A DNA stretch of 13,128 bases, from NCBI GenBank assembly GCA_017628775.1, contig JAGBYN010000007.1, positions 1-13,128 on the forward strand, given 5' to 3'. Under the pieces are notes generated by a model. The model had not been told where the DNA came from and did not search any database. It was given only the letters and a program-made list of their open reading frames with translations. Numbering within the stretch: position 1 is the stretch's first letter; each line of letters begins with the position of its first letter. Position numbers and translations under genes: made by a program. This document shows, piece by piece, positions 5,958 to 12,587 of the stretch. This DNA comes from Bacteroidaceae bacterium. GTDB lineage: Bacteria; Bacteroidota; Bacteroidia; Bacteroidales; Bacteroidaceae.

Positions 5958-6971
5958 TCAGTCAATGAAATTGGCTTCAGGCGTGAGGCGTATGCCAAAT
6001 TTGTTGTAAACGTCGCTCACGATGGTTTGTGCCAGGTGGGCGATGTCGGCTCCGCTTGCTCCGCCATGGTTGACGAGCACGAGGGCTTGCTTAGCGTAAA
6101 CGCCCGCGTCGCCAATGCTCTTGCCCTTCCAGCCACATTGCTCGATGAGCCACCCTGCGGGTATTTTAAAGCCCTCCTCGGCGGCATAGTGAGGCATGGT
6201 GGGGTAGGTGCGTTGCAATTGCTCAAGAAGCTGAGCATCGATAACGGGGTTCATGAAAAACGAGCCAGCATTGCCCACGTCCTTAGGGTTGGGCAACTTG
6301 CTATCGCGAATGTCAATGATGCATTGGCGCAGGTCGAGCGCGCTGGGGTTCACGATGTTTCGTTGCCTTAAAGCCTCATGGATGGCGCCATATTTGATGT
6401 CGGGCTCAAAGGTGCGCGTCAGTGCGAAGCAAACGTGCGTAATGGCATATTTGCCCTTGAGCGAGGTTTTAAAGATGCTATGGCGGTAGGCATAGTCGCA
6501 TGCCTCCACGTTAAAGGTGTGCATAGCGCCCGTCTCCAGGTTAATGGCCTCAATGGTTTTAATGTATTGCGCCACTTCCTTGCCGTATGCCCCAATGTTT
6601 TGCACGGCGGCGGCACCCACCTCGCCCGGGATGTGCGAAAGGTTTTCAAGGCCGTAAAAATCGTGGGTCAGCGTCCAAAGCACAAAGTCGTCCCACACCT
6701 GGCTTGCGCCCACGCGTACCACTGCCTCGTTTGGGGTTTGCTCAAGCACCTCGATGCCCTGAATGGCAGAGTGAAGTATCGTGCCGCGGAAGTCGCCCAT
6801 GAAAACGAGGTTGCTTCCAGCGCCGATGTGCAAGTATTTTTGTTTCGTCAAAGCCCCCGTGGCGATGAAGTCCTTCAGCTCCTGGGGTGTGGTGTATTCA
6901 AAAAAATAATCGCAATGGATGTTGAAGCCAAAAGTGTTGTGTGGTAAAAGGGAGTAGTTTGTTAATATCAT
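5958..6971 (-). CDS. murB: UDP-N-acetylenolpyruvoylglucosamine reductase
   Basis: MurB is the cytoplasmic flavoenzyme that reduces UDP-GlcNAc-enolpyruvate to UDP-MurNAc with NADPH, the second committed step of peptidoglycan precursor synthesis. The 337-residue product matches the longer type I MurB (as in E. coli). FAD-binding features include LHIGAGSNLVF (48-57) and HIPGEVGAAAVQNIGAYG (113-130). The catalytic residues are visible: R163 in YRHSIFK, S237 in GNAGSFFMNP as proton donor, and E332 in TPEANFID. The frame stays open to 7322, but I chose the ATG at 6971 because it gives the family's N-terminus (TNYSLLPHNTFGF); the upstream extension has no MurB similarity and overlaps the lipoprotein gene in another frame. 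It starts 31 bp after that gene's stop, so the two probably form an operon. Confidence 0.96.
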   Translation of the reverse strand: MILTNYSLLPHNTFGFNIHCDYFFEYTTPQELKDFIATGALTKQKYLHIGAGSNLVFMGDFRGTILHSAIQGIEVLEQTPNEAVVRVGASQVWDDFVLWTLTHDFYGLENLSHIPGEVGAAAVQNIGAYGKEVAQYIKTIEAINLETGAMHTFNVEACDYAYRHSIFKTSLKGKYAITHVCFALTRTFEPDIKYGAIHEALRQRNIVNPSALDLRQCIIDIRDSKLPNPKDVGNAGSFFMNPVIDAQLLEQLQRTYPTMPHYAAEEGFKIPAGWLIEQCGWKGKSIGDAGVYAKQALVLVNHGGASGADIAHLAQTIVSDVYNKFGIRLTPEANFID

Positions 6972-7002
6972 AACAAAACTTTCATTAATAAAAATTAGAG
7001 GG

Positions 7003-7830
7003 TTAATTGTATTCCAATTCAGCAAGTCGCCATCCCCTTCGAGCGCGTTCAAAAGTAAGCGTGGTTGAAAGTCCCGCCGAGAGGTTTGGGAGCACCAAAT
7101 AGCGCTTGCTCGTTTTTTGCCCTTTATCTTCAAAGAGCACGCACGCCAAAACGTCGGTGGGCAGGTCTGGGCTATATTCCGGCCAGGCCTCCGCATTGAC
7201 GATGCCCGAAATCGTTTCGTGCGAGTAATCGTCCTCCGTCTTGAAGCCAAAGGGATTTCTAATGTGCTGATATTGGTAAACCGTGTCGGTGGCAAATTGG
7301 CAAAAGAACTTGTAAAAATCACCGTGCTTCATGCGCGCAAGGCGGTCAATCACGATGGATTGCAGTGCCCATTCGCCCTCAACCCTGTTGAACGTGTATT
7401 TCCTGACGCTATCGGTGTTGAGAAACACGTAGTCCACCTCGGCATGGCAGAGCGCCGTGTCCTTCTCCAGCAGGTCGATGTGGCGCTTCGATGTAAAAAG
7501 CATCGCATAAGAAAGCAAGTTGCGAGGAGGTGCGTTGAGCGCCCATTGCGCCTCGTCGAGCGCCCCCGCTTTGCCATGCTTCGTTATCGACAAAGGGAAA
7601 GAGATCTGCGCCTTCTGAAAAGACGTGTCGCTCACGAAATGATAGATGAAATCATCAAACGATGCGCTCTTGTAGGTCATAACATTGTCAGCCTCCTTTG
7701 AAATGTCGAACGTGTCGGTCAAAAGAGGAATTTCAGGCGCAACCTCAACAATTGAGTTTGTCTTGTTTTGTTGGCACGCGCTCAAAAATAAGGAAAAACC
7801 AAAAACATTGATGCAAGTGCGTATCGTCAT
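7003..7830 (-). CDS. DUF4348-like lipoprotein
   Basis: The 275-residue product begins MTIRTCINVFGFSLFLSAC, a lipoprotein signal peptide with lipobox LSAC; lipidation would fall on the cysteine at residue 19. The mature part contains FDDFIYHFVSDTSFQKAQIS followed by FPLSITKHGK, which fits my memory of DUF4348, a Bacteroidetes family of secreted lipoproteins with an NTF2-like or cystatin-like fold. A second conserved-looking segment is GDFYKFFCQFATDTVYQYQH followed by IRNPFGF. Function is unknown; an envelope location is inferred from the lipobox. The frame is open to 7920, but I chose the ATG at 7830 because it puts the signal peptide at the N-terminus and lies downstream of the promoter element at 7862-7855. 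murB follows after 31 bp, suggesting a link to the cell wall. Confidence 0.78.
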   Translation of the reverse strand: MTIRTCINVFGFSLFLSACQQNKTNSIVEVAPEIPLLTDTFDISKEADNVMTYKSASFDDFIYHFVSDTSFQKAQISFPLSITKHGKAGALDEAQWALNAPPRNLLSYAMLFTSKRHIDLLEKDTALCHAEVDYVFLNTDSVRKYTFNRVEGEWALQSIVIDRLARMKHGDFYKFFCQFATDTVYQYQHIRNPFGFKTEDDYSHETISGIVNAEAWPEYSPDLPTDVLACVLFEDKGQKTSKRYLVLPNLSAGLSTTLTFERARRGWRLAELEYN

Positions 7831-7854
7831 ATTTGAAGTTTTATTTTTTGAATA

Positions 7855-7862
7855 CAAAAGTA
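7855..7862 (-). promoter_or_regulatory. Probable -7 promoter element (TACTTTTG) for the lipoprotein-murB unit
   Basis: TACTTTTG on the minus strand matches TAnnTTTG and lies 24 bp before the ATG at 7830. It is divergent from the pheS promoter element 43 bp away. A hairpin-forming sequence (7864-7884) sits between the two. Confidence 0.55.
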
Positions 7863-7905
7863 ACGCTTTTCTTAAAAAGAAGCGCATCTTTTGAAAATAT
7901 TTGTA

Positions 7906-7913
7906 TAACTTTG
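7906..7913 (+). promoter_or_regulatory. Probable -7 promoter element (TAACTTTG) for pheS
   Basis: TAACTTTG followed by CGG is a good match to the Bacteroidetes -7 consensus. It would give a leader of about 90 nt before the pheS ATG at 8013. A TTTTG at 7889-7893 is too close to be the -33 element. No T-box or phenylalanine-rich leader peptide was found in the leader. Confidence 0.6.
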
Positions 7914-8012
7914 CGGACAATTAGAGGCATGGCGTGCCGAAGGACTTGATTTCTTTAAAAAGGTAGGCGTCGCCCGCCCCGTTATTTTGCTTAAAAACAT
8001 TAAAATCCTCAT

Positions 8013-9032
8013 ATGCTACAAAAAATAGAGTCGTTGATGAGCGAAGTCCAATCGCTTACCGCTTCAAACGAACAAGAGTTGGAAGCCTTGCGCGTGAAGT
8101 ACCTTTCAAAAAAAGGATTGCTCAATGAATTAATGGCAGATTTCCGAAATGTCCCAGGCGAACAGAAGCGCGAAGTGGGCATGCGCATCAATGAATTGAA
8201 AACAGCTTTTCAAGATAAATTTGCTGAATTGCGAACCGCTATCGCAACAACAGAGGAAGACCACTCTGACCTTGACTTGACACGTTCGGCCTATCCCATC
8301 AAGTTGGGCACACGCCACCCCCTTTCAATCGTAAAGCACGAAATCCTCGACATCTTCGCTCGATTAGGCTTCGCAATGGCGGAAGGCCCCGAAATTGAAG
8401 ACGACTGGCACGTGTTCGGTTCAATGAACTTTGCCGATGATCACCCTGCGCGCGACATGCAGGACACCTTCTTCATCGAAGCTCATCCCGACGTGATTTT
8501 GCGCACGCACACCAGCTCTATCGAAAGCCGCGTTATGGAACAAACGCAACCACCCATCCGAGTGATCTGCCCAGGGCGCGTGTATCGAAATGAAGCCATC
8601 TCAGCGCGCGCACACTGCTTCTTCCATCAAGTGGAAGGACTTTATGTGGATAAGGACGTGTCGTTCACCGACCTCAAGCAAGTGCTCTTGACCTTCGCAC
8701 GCGAAATGTTTGGTCCCGACACCCAAATACGCCTCCGCCCCTCATACTTCCCCTTCACCGAACCATCGGCCGAGATGGACATCTCGTGCAACATTTGTGG
8801 CGGAAAGGGATGTGGCTTCTGTAAACACACAGGATGGGTTGAAATCTTAGGTTGCGGTATGACCGACCCCGCCGTGCTTGAAGCATGCGGCATCGACTCA
8901 AAAGTTTATAAAGGCTATGCCTTCGGTATGGGCGTAGAGCGAATCACAAACTTAAAGTACCAAGTCAAAGACTTAAGATTGTTCTCAGAGAACGACGTTC
9001 GATTCCTCGAAAACTTCATCTCTGCCAATTAA
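8013..9032 (+). CDS. pheS: Phenylalanyl-tRNA synthetase alpha subunit
   Basis: PheS pairs with PheT to form the (alpha-beta)2 enzyme that charges tRNA-Phe; the alpha subunit carries the class II catalytic core. The 339-residue protein has the N-terminal coiled-coil arm (1-85), motif 1 around HPLSIVKHEILDIFARLGF (102-120), motif 2 around RVYRNEAISARAHCFFHQVE (189-208), and motif 3 in GYAFGMGVERI (301-311), where A303 lines the amino-acid pocket. Between motifs 2 and 3 lies a four-cysteine knuckle, C259-x2-C262-x4-C267-x2-C270, which could bind zinc; I recall the same insert in other Bacteroidetes PheS. pheT is not adjacent, as is usual in this phylum. The start ATG at 8013 gives the standard family N-terminus. 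Confidence 0.97.
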   Translation: MLQKIESLMSEVQSLTASNEQELEALRVKYLSKKGLLNELMADFRNVPGEQKREVGMRINELKTAFQDKFAELRTAIATTEEDHSDLDLTRSAYPIKLGTRHPLSIVKHEILDIFARLGFAMAEGPEIEDDWHVFGSMNFADDHPARDMQDTFFIEAHPDVILRTHTSSIESRVMEQTQPPIRVICPGRVYRNEAISARAHCFFHQVEGLYVDKDVSFTDLKQVLLTFAREMFGPDTQIRLRPSYFPFTEPSAEMDISCNICGGKGCGFCKHTGWVEILGCGMTDPAVLEACGIDSKVYKGYAFGMGVERITNLKYQVKDLRLFSENDVRFLENFISAN

Positions 9033-9034
9033 AC

Positions 9035-9089
9035 CACACGGAATACATTCGAAAGCACAAAAAAAGCATGTGGATGTAAATTCTGTGTG
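9035..9089 (+). other. Stem-loop just after pheS
   Basis: CACACGGAAT (9035-9044) pairs with ATTCTGTGTG (9080-9089) over 10 bp with one G-U. ACAT (9045-9048) continues with ATGT (9074-9077) across a 2-nt bulge. The stem begins 3 nt after the pheS stop. No T-run follows it, so it is not a standard intrinsic terminator and may instead protect or process the 3' end of the mRNA. Confidence 0.5.
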
Positions 9090-9162
9090 CCCCGCGAAAA
9101 AAAGAAAGAGAGAGAGGGATACGACCTCCTCGGTTTTAATCAAAATTTAAATCTATCGCATT

Positions 9163-10194
9163 GTGCTTATCTTATCCAGACATATAGAAAACATTCTGCT
9201 TCACCACAACTGTGTTATCATACCAGGATTTGGCGGATTGCTGACTCAAAATATTCCAGCCCGCTTTGTGGAAGACGAAGCCCTTTTCTTGCCGCCCCAC
9301 CGGAGCGTGAGCTTTAATAACCGCCTCGTGATCAACGATGGCATGCTCGTGCAATCATACATGTCGGCCTTCGCTATCAGCTATGCCGACGCCGCAGCGC
9401 GTGTGGATGCCGCCGTTCAGGACCTGAAGATGGGGTTGATGCGCGATGGCGAGTATAAGCTTCACGGCATTGGCACCTTCCGCTTAGCGGCAGATGGGGG
9501 TTATACCTTTGAGGCTTTGGAAGCAGGCACACTCTCGCCCGAACTCTATGGTTTGGACGCCGTGGCCGTCAAACCGATGCAGGCACCCGAACAAAAGGCA
9601 CAAGCACTGGTTCACGACGAAGAAGCAAAAGACGAGCAAAAGCAAAAGCCGACCACCGACGATAGTAAGTACTACGTGCTGCGCCTCAATAAAATGGTGG
9701 TCAACTACATGGCGGCGGCCATCGTGATGCTCGTATGTTATTTCACATGGGCAGTACCCGTGAAAAACACCGTCGATGTGCATTTGAAGCAAGCAGCCTT
9801 CTTCGCCACCGATATCTTTACAAAACCCACAGAGGTCAATTTAAGTTTAGCACCACGCATTGTGGCTGAAAACGAAGCTACGGGCGAACTTGACATCGTT
9901 GAACCATCAACCTACGTCAAAGAAGAAGCCGCACCGCAAGAAGTGCAAGCATCGCCAAGCAAGCCAACGAAGCAATACACCATCGTGGTATGTAGTTGCG
10001 TGCCACGCGCGAATGCTGAAAAGCTAATCCAAAGCCTCTCAGAACAAGGCGTTGAAGCAGAAATCTTCGTCAAGCAAGACATCCTGCGCGTTGTAGTGGG
10101 CACATTCGCATCAAGAAGCGAAGCCGAACAAGCCTTGAAAACCATGCACGAGGGCCATCAAGCATTTAAGGATGCGTGGATATTAAAAAAATAA
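9163..10194 (+). CDS. HU-CCDC81-type and SPOR domain membrane protein
   Basis: The 343-residue protein has a clear order of parts. Residues ~1-60 (RHIENILLHHNCVIIPGFGG) and ~60-130 (SYADAAARVDAAVQDLKMGL, HGIGTFRLAADGGYTFEALE) match the paired HU-like domains named HU-CCDC81 in Bacteroidetes. A charged Q/E/K linker follows (~138-168), then one membrane segment at ~179-198 (VVNYMAAAIVMLVCYFTWAV), a second linker, and a C-terminal SPOR domain (~269-343) that in other proteins binds denuded peptidoglycan glycans. The layout implies N-terminus in the cytoplasm and SPOR in the periplasm. The likely start is GTG at 9163; an in-frame stop lies 15 bp upstream, so nothing longer is possible. A role linking septal wall and cytoplasm is inference. 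The FHA gene follows after 12 bp. Confidence 0.82.
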   Translation: MLILSRHIENILLHHNCVIIPGFGGLLTQNIPARFVEDEALFLPPHRSVSFNNRLVINDGMLVQSYMSAFAISYADAAARVDAAVQDLKMGLMRDGEYKLHGIGTFRLAADGGYTFEALEAGTLSPELYGLDAVAVKPMQAPEQKAQALVHDEEAKDEQKQKPTTDDSKYYVLRLNKMVVNYMAAAIVMLVCYFTWAVPVKNTVDVHLKQAAFFATDIFTKPTEVNLSLAPRIVAENEATGELDIVEPSTYVKEEAAPQEVQASPSKPTKQYTIVVCSCVPRANAEKLIQSLSEQGVEAEIFVKQDILRVVVGTFASRSEAEQALKTMHEGHQAFKDAWILKK

Positions 10195-10206
10195 TGAAAC
10201 TCATTT

Positions 10207-10728
10207 ATGAAACGTATAAGATGCCCAAAATGCGATGAGCCAATCCTATTTGATGAAACGCAATACGAACCTGGAAGAAGCTTAGTCTTTGAATGTCCCA
10301 CGTGTCATAAGCAATTTAAATTGCGCATCCCCGAAGTCAAACAACAGGTAGAGGAGGACGACACCCAGGAAAACGAAGAGCAACAACCTCTGGCCATCGT
10401 GACCGTGGTGGAAAATGCCTTCCATTTCAAGCAAGAATTGCCCATCTACGAAGGCGATAATGTCATCGGAAGACATGTCAAGGGGTCAAAAATCAATACA
10501 CCCATCAAAACCGTTGATCCAAGCGTTGACACCACGCATTGTGTTATCAAGGCAACCGTAAAGCGCACAGGCGAAAAGGTTTATTCAGTAAAGGATGGCC
10601 CCTCAAACACAGGCACTTTCGTGGGCAATAAACTCTTAGGCTTAAAAGAGCAGGTGCGCATTGAAACGGGCGATATCATCACCATCGGCGCAACAACCTT
10701 GATATTTGAAGAATTGGAAGGCGAATAA
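10207..10728 (+). CDS. Zinc-ribbon and FHA domain protein
   Basis: This is a 173-residue soluble protein with no signal peptide. An N-terminal zinc ribbon has two CPxC knuckles, CPKC (C6, C9) and CPTC (C30, C33). An acidic Q/E-rich linker (48-61) leads to an FHA domain at ~68-172. The phosphothreonine-binding features of FHA are present: G88-R89, a TTH in place of the usual SxxH (T109, T110, H111), and SNTGTFVGN (133-141). FHA domains bind phosphothreonine peptides, so a partner Ser/Thr kinase would be expected, but none is in the window. It lies 12 bp after the SPOR protein gene on the same strand and is probably co-transcribed; the two may act together. The zinc-ribbon call rests on the cysteine pattern only. 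Confidence 0.85.
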   Translation: MKRIRCPKCDEPILFDETQYEPGRSLVFECPTCHKQFKLRIPEVKQQVEEDDTQENEEQQPLAIVTVVENAFHFKQELPIYEGDNVIGRHVKGSKINTPIKTVDPSVDTTHCVIKATVKRTGEKVYSVKDGPSNTGTFVGNKLLGLKEQVRIETGDIITIGATTLIFEELEGE

Positions 10729-10761
10729 ATACAAGCTTTTCAACATAAAAGACAAAAAAGA

Positions 10762-10793
10762 TTTGTCGCAATCGAAAATAGTTTTTATTTTTG
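10762..10793 (+). promoter_or_regulatory. Promoter of tRNA-Thr (TTTG-N20-TATTTTTG)
   Basis: A TTTG at 10762-10765 and a TATTTTTG at 10786-10793 are separated by 20 nt, the spacing expected of the Bacteroidetes -33/-7 promoter. The -7 box ends 11 nt before the first base of the tRNA. This is the clearest promoter in the window and strongly supports the phylum assignment. Confidence 0.8.
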
Positions 10794-10804
10794 CACCGCG
10801 TTTG

Positions 10805-10877
<73 letters not shown>

Positions 10878-10893
10878 CACATAATCATAATTT

Positions 10894-10929
10894 AGGGATG
10901 TTTGATTTTCAAGCATCCCTTTTTCTTTT
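10894..10929 (+). terminator. Rho-independent terminator after tRNA-Thr
   Basis: AGGGATGTTT (10894-10903) pairs with AAGCATCCCT (10911-10920) over 10 bp, with one G-U, around a 7-nt loop. T-rich sequence (TTTTTCTTTTT) starts at the last stem base. It lies 16 bp after the tRNA end and is placed to terminate the tRNA transcript. Confidence 0.88.
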
Positions 10930-11012
10930 TATTTAGTTTCAATTCATTCGCTTTTTTGCGCCAACCCTAAAACTTTATGCGCCTACACCTAAGTGATTTC
11001 ACACCTTTTACT

Positions 11013-11020
11013 TAACTTTG
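11013..11020 (+). promoter_or_regulatory. Probable -7 promoter element (TAACTTTG) for recF
   Basis: TAACTTTG followed by CA matches the -7 consensus and would start a transcript near 11027, giving a leader of about 93 nt before the recF ATG. No clear TTTG at -33. The leader holds an inverted repeat, TTTTCGG (11041-11047) and CCGAAAA (11064-11070), with a 16-nt loop. Confidence 0.6.
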
Positions 11021-11119
11021 CATAGATGAGGTGGAAGCCCTTTTCGGGAGCCTTTCGGCACGTCCGAAAATCAGCACCGTTTCCCCTCCTTTAAAAATAG
11101 TTTAGGCCATCACATTGCT

Positions 11120-12223
11120 ATGAAATTACTCTCCTTGTCATTAATGAATTATCGAAATATCGGCGAAGCCACGCTATCATTGTCGCCCAATGTCAATTGC
11201 ATTGTGGGCCATAATGGCATGGGTAAAACCAATATCCTGGATTCCATCTTCTACCTCTCCTTTTGCAAAGGTTATGCCTCTGCACTCGACGATCGCAACA
11301 TCAAGCATGGCGAAGATTTCTTTATGATTCGAGGCGATTATCAGCGCGAAGATGGTGGCACAGAGCAGATAAACATCAGCCTGAAACGAGGAGGTCGCAA
11401 AAGCGTGAAGCGCGATGAAAAAGCCTACCGACGTTTATCAGAACATTTAGGACGCATACCCTTAGTCCTGATAGCACCTGCCGACGAATATTTAGTGAGA
11501 GGCGGTGCAGAAGAGCGCCGAAGGTTTATGGACATGGTTATTGCGCAATACGACAGTTGCTATATCGAAGCACTCAATCGTTATGAAGCCTCGCTCAAGC
11601 AACGCAACGCCATGCTGAAAGCCGAACAAGAACCCGATTGGGCGGTGATGGACATCGTTGAGGCCATGATGAGCACCGATGCCGATTATATCTACCAAAA
11701 ACGACAAGCCTTTATTAAGGACTTCTTGCCCATCTTTCAAATGTTGTACGCACGTTTGTGTGCCACCGACACAGAGCAGGTAAGCGTGGCCTACGACTCG
11801 CATTTAGAACGTGGAAACCTTGAAGAACAATTGCTCACGTGTAGAGATAAAGAGCGCATCGTGGGACACACCCTTCATGGTGTGCATCGCGACGATATTA
11901 ATTTATTGTTAGGCGGTCATCCCCTGCGCTATGAAGGTTCGCAAGGACAAACAAAAACTTATGTCATTGCAATGAAATTGGCACAATTCCTCTTTCTCAA
12001 AGAAAAGGGATGCGGAAGAACGCCCATCTTGCTCCTCGACGATATTTTCGATAAGCTAGATTCAAAAAGAGTCATGAAAATCATGGAATTTGTATCAAGC
12101 AACGAAATGGGACAAATCTTTATCACCGATACGAACCGCGAAAACATCGACAAACTCATTGCTGCATCAACATGCGATTATAAATTGTTTGTCGTGGACG
12201 AAGGGGTGATAAGCGAAAAATAA
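11120..12223 (+). CDS. recF: DNA replication and repair protein RecF
   Basis: RecF is an SMC/ABC-type ATPase that, with RecO and RecR, loads RecA at single-strand gaps. The 367-residue length is normal. Residues 29-39 hold the Walker A loop in VGHNGMGKTNI (G30 to T37), and NYRNIGEATL before it is the typical RecF N-terminus. The ABC signature is YEGSQGQTKTYVIAMKLAQF in the C-terminal third (S and Q of the 'GSQGQ' loop), and Walker B is PILLLDDIFDKLD, followed by the D-loop and the QIFITDTN switch strand. All ATPase motifs are intact. The DciA-like gene starts 5 bp after the stop, a pairing familiar from other Bacteroidales. In this window there is no dnaA or dnaN next to recF. Confidence 0.96.
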   Translation: MKLLSLSLMNYRNIGEATLSLSPNVNCIVGHNGMGKTNILDSIFYLSFCKGYASALDDRNIKHGEDFFMIRGDYQREDGGTEQINISLKRGGRKSVKRDEKAYRRLSEHLGRIPLVLIAPADEYLVRGGAEERRRFMDMVIAQYDSCYIEALNRYEASLKQRNAMLKAEQEPDWAVMDIVEAMMSTDADYIYQKRQAFIKDFLPIFQMLYARLCATDTEQVSVAYDSHLERGNLEEQLLTCRDKERIVGHTLHGVHRDDINLLLGGHPLRYEGSQGQTKTYVIAMKLAQFLFLKEKGCGRTPILLLDDIFDKLDSKRVMKIMEFVSSNEMGQIFITDTNRENIDKLIAASTCDYKLFVVDEGVISEK

Positions 12224-12228
12224 AAACC

Positions 12229-12519
12229 ATGGAACGACGAAAAATTGAAAACCTAACCGATGTCCTGCACCGTTTCTTGCGTCATGAGGGGTTGGAAACG
12301 CCCTTGAACGAACATCGAGCCGTTGACGTATGGGACGAAATCGTGGGGCCCATGGTTGCACGCTGTTCAAAAGAAAAGAAAATCTATAACCGAAAGTTAT
12401 TTGTTAAGTTGACCTCGCCAGTGATTCGCCAGGAATTGCAAATGAAACGTAGTTTCTTAGTCAAGGAAATCAATGAAAAAGTAGGGGCAGATGTGATTGA
12501 GGAACTCGTGCTGACATAA
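12229..12519 (+). CDS. DUF721 / DciA-like protein
   Basis: The 96-residue basic protein matches DUF721: an N-terminal helix (LTDVLHRFLRHEGLETPLNE), a tryptophan element AVDVWDEIVGPMVARC (32-47), the strand LFVKLTSPVIRQELQMKRSF (57-76), and a C-terminal helix ending in DVIEELVL. Members of this family in other bacteria (DciA) act in loading the replicative helicase DnaB at the origin. In Bacteroidetes this short form regularly follows recF, and here the gap is only 5 bp, so they are likely translated from one mRNA. Whether the short form loads helicase is inferred from the family. Confidence 0.85.
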   Translation: MERRKIENLTDVLHRFLRHEGLETPLNEHRAVDVWDEIVGPMVARCSKEKKIYNRKLFVKLTSPVIRQELQMKRSFLVKEINEKVGADVIEELVLT

Positions 12520-12587
12520 AAAAGAGAAACGAAAACACACAAGGCGCTGCCGTTTCATATCTTAATGATTCAATCCTCGAAAATAGC

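Noticed and set aside
6378..6947. 189-codon plus-strand ORF across murB
   Set aside because: Antisense shadow of a confidently identified gene.
6972..7322. N-terminal extension of the murB frame up to 7322
   Set aside because: It overlaps the lipoprotein gene in a different frame, shows no MurB similarity and has the arginine- and serine-rich composition of a shadow frame. The ATG at 6971 gives a normal MurB.
7117..7701. 194-codon plus-strand ORF across the lipoprotein gene
   Set aside because: Antisense shadow; the minus frame has a lipobox and a family-like core.
7831..7920. 30-residue N-terminal extension of the DUF4348-like lipoprotein
   Set aside because: It would bury the signal peptide inside the protein and place the start upstream of the probable promoter element at 7862-7855.
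12520..12587. Cobalamin riboswitch before metH
   Set aside because: Only 68 bp are available and no B12-box-like sequence was seen.
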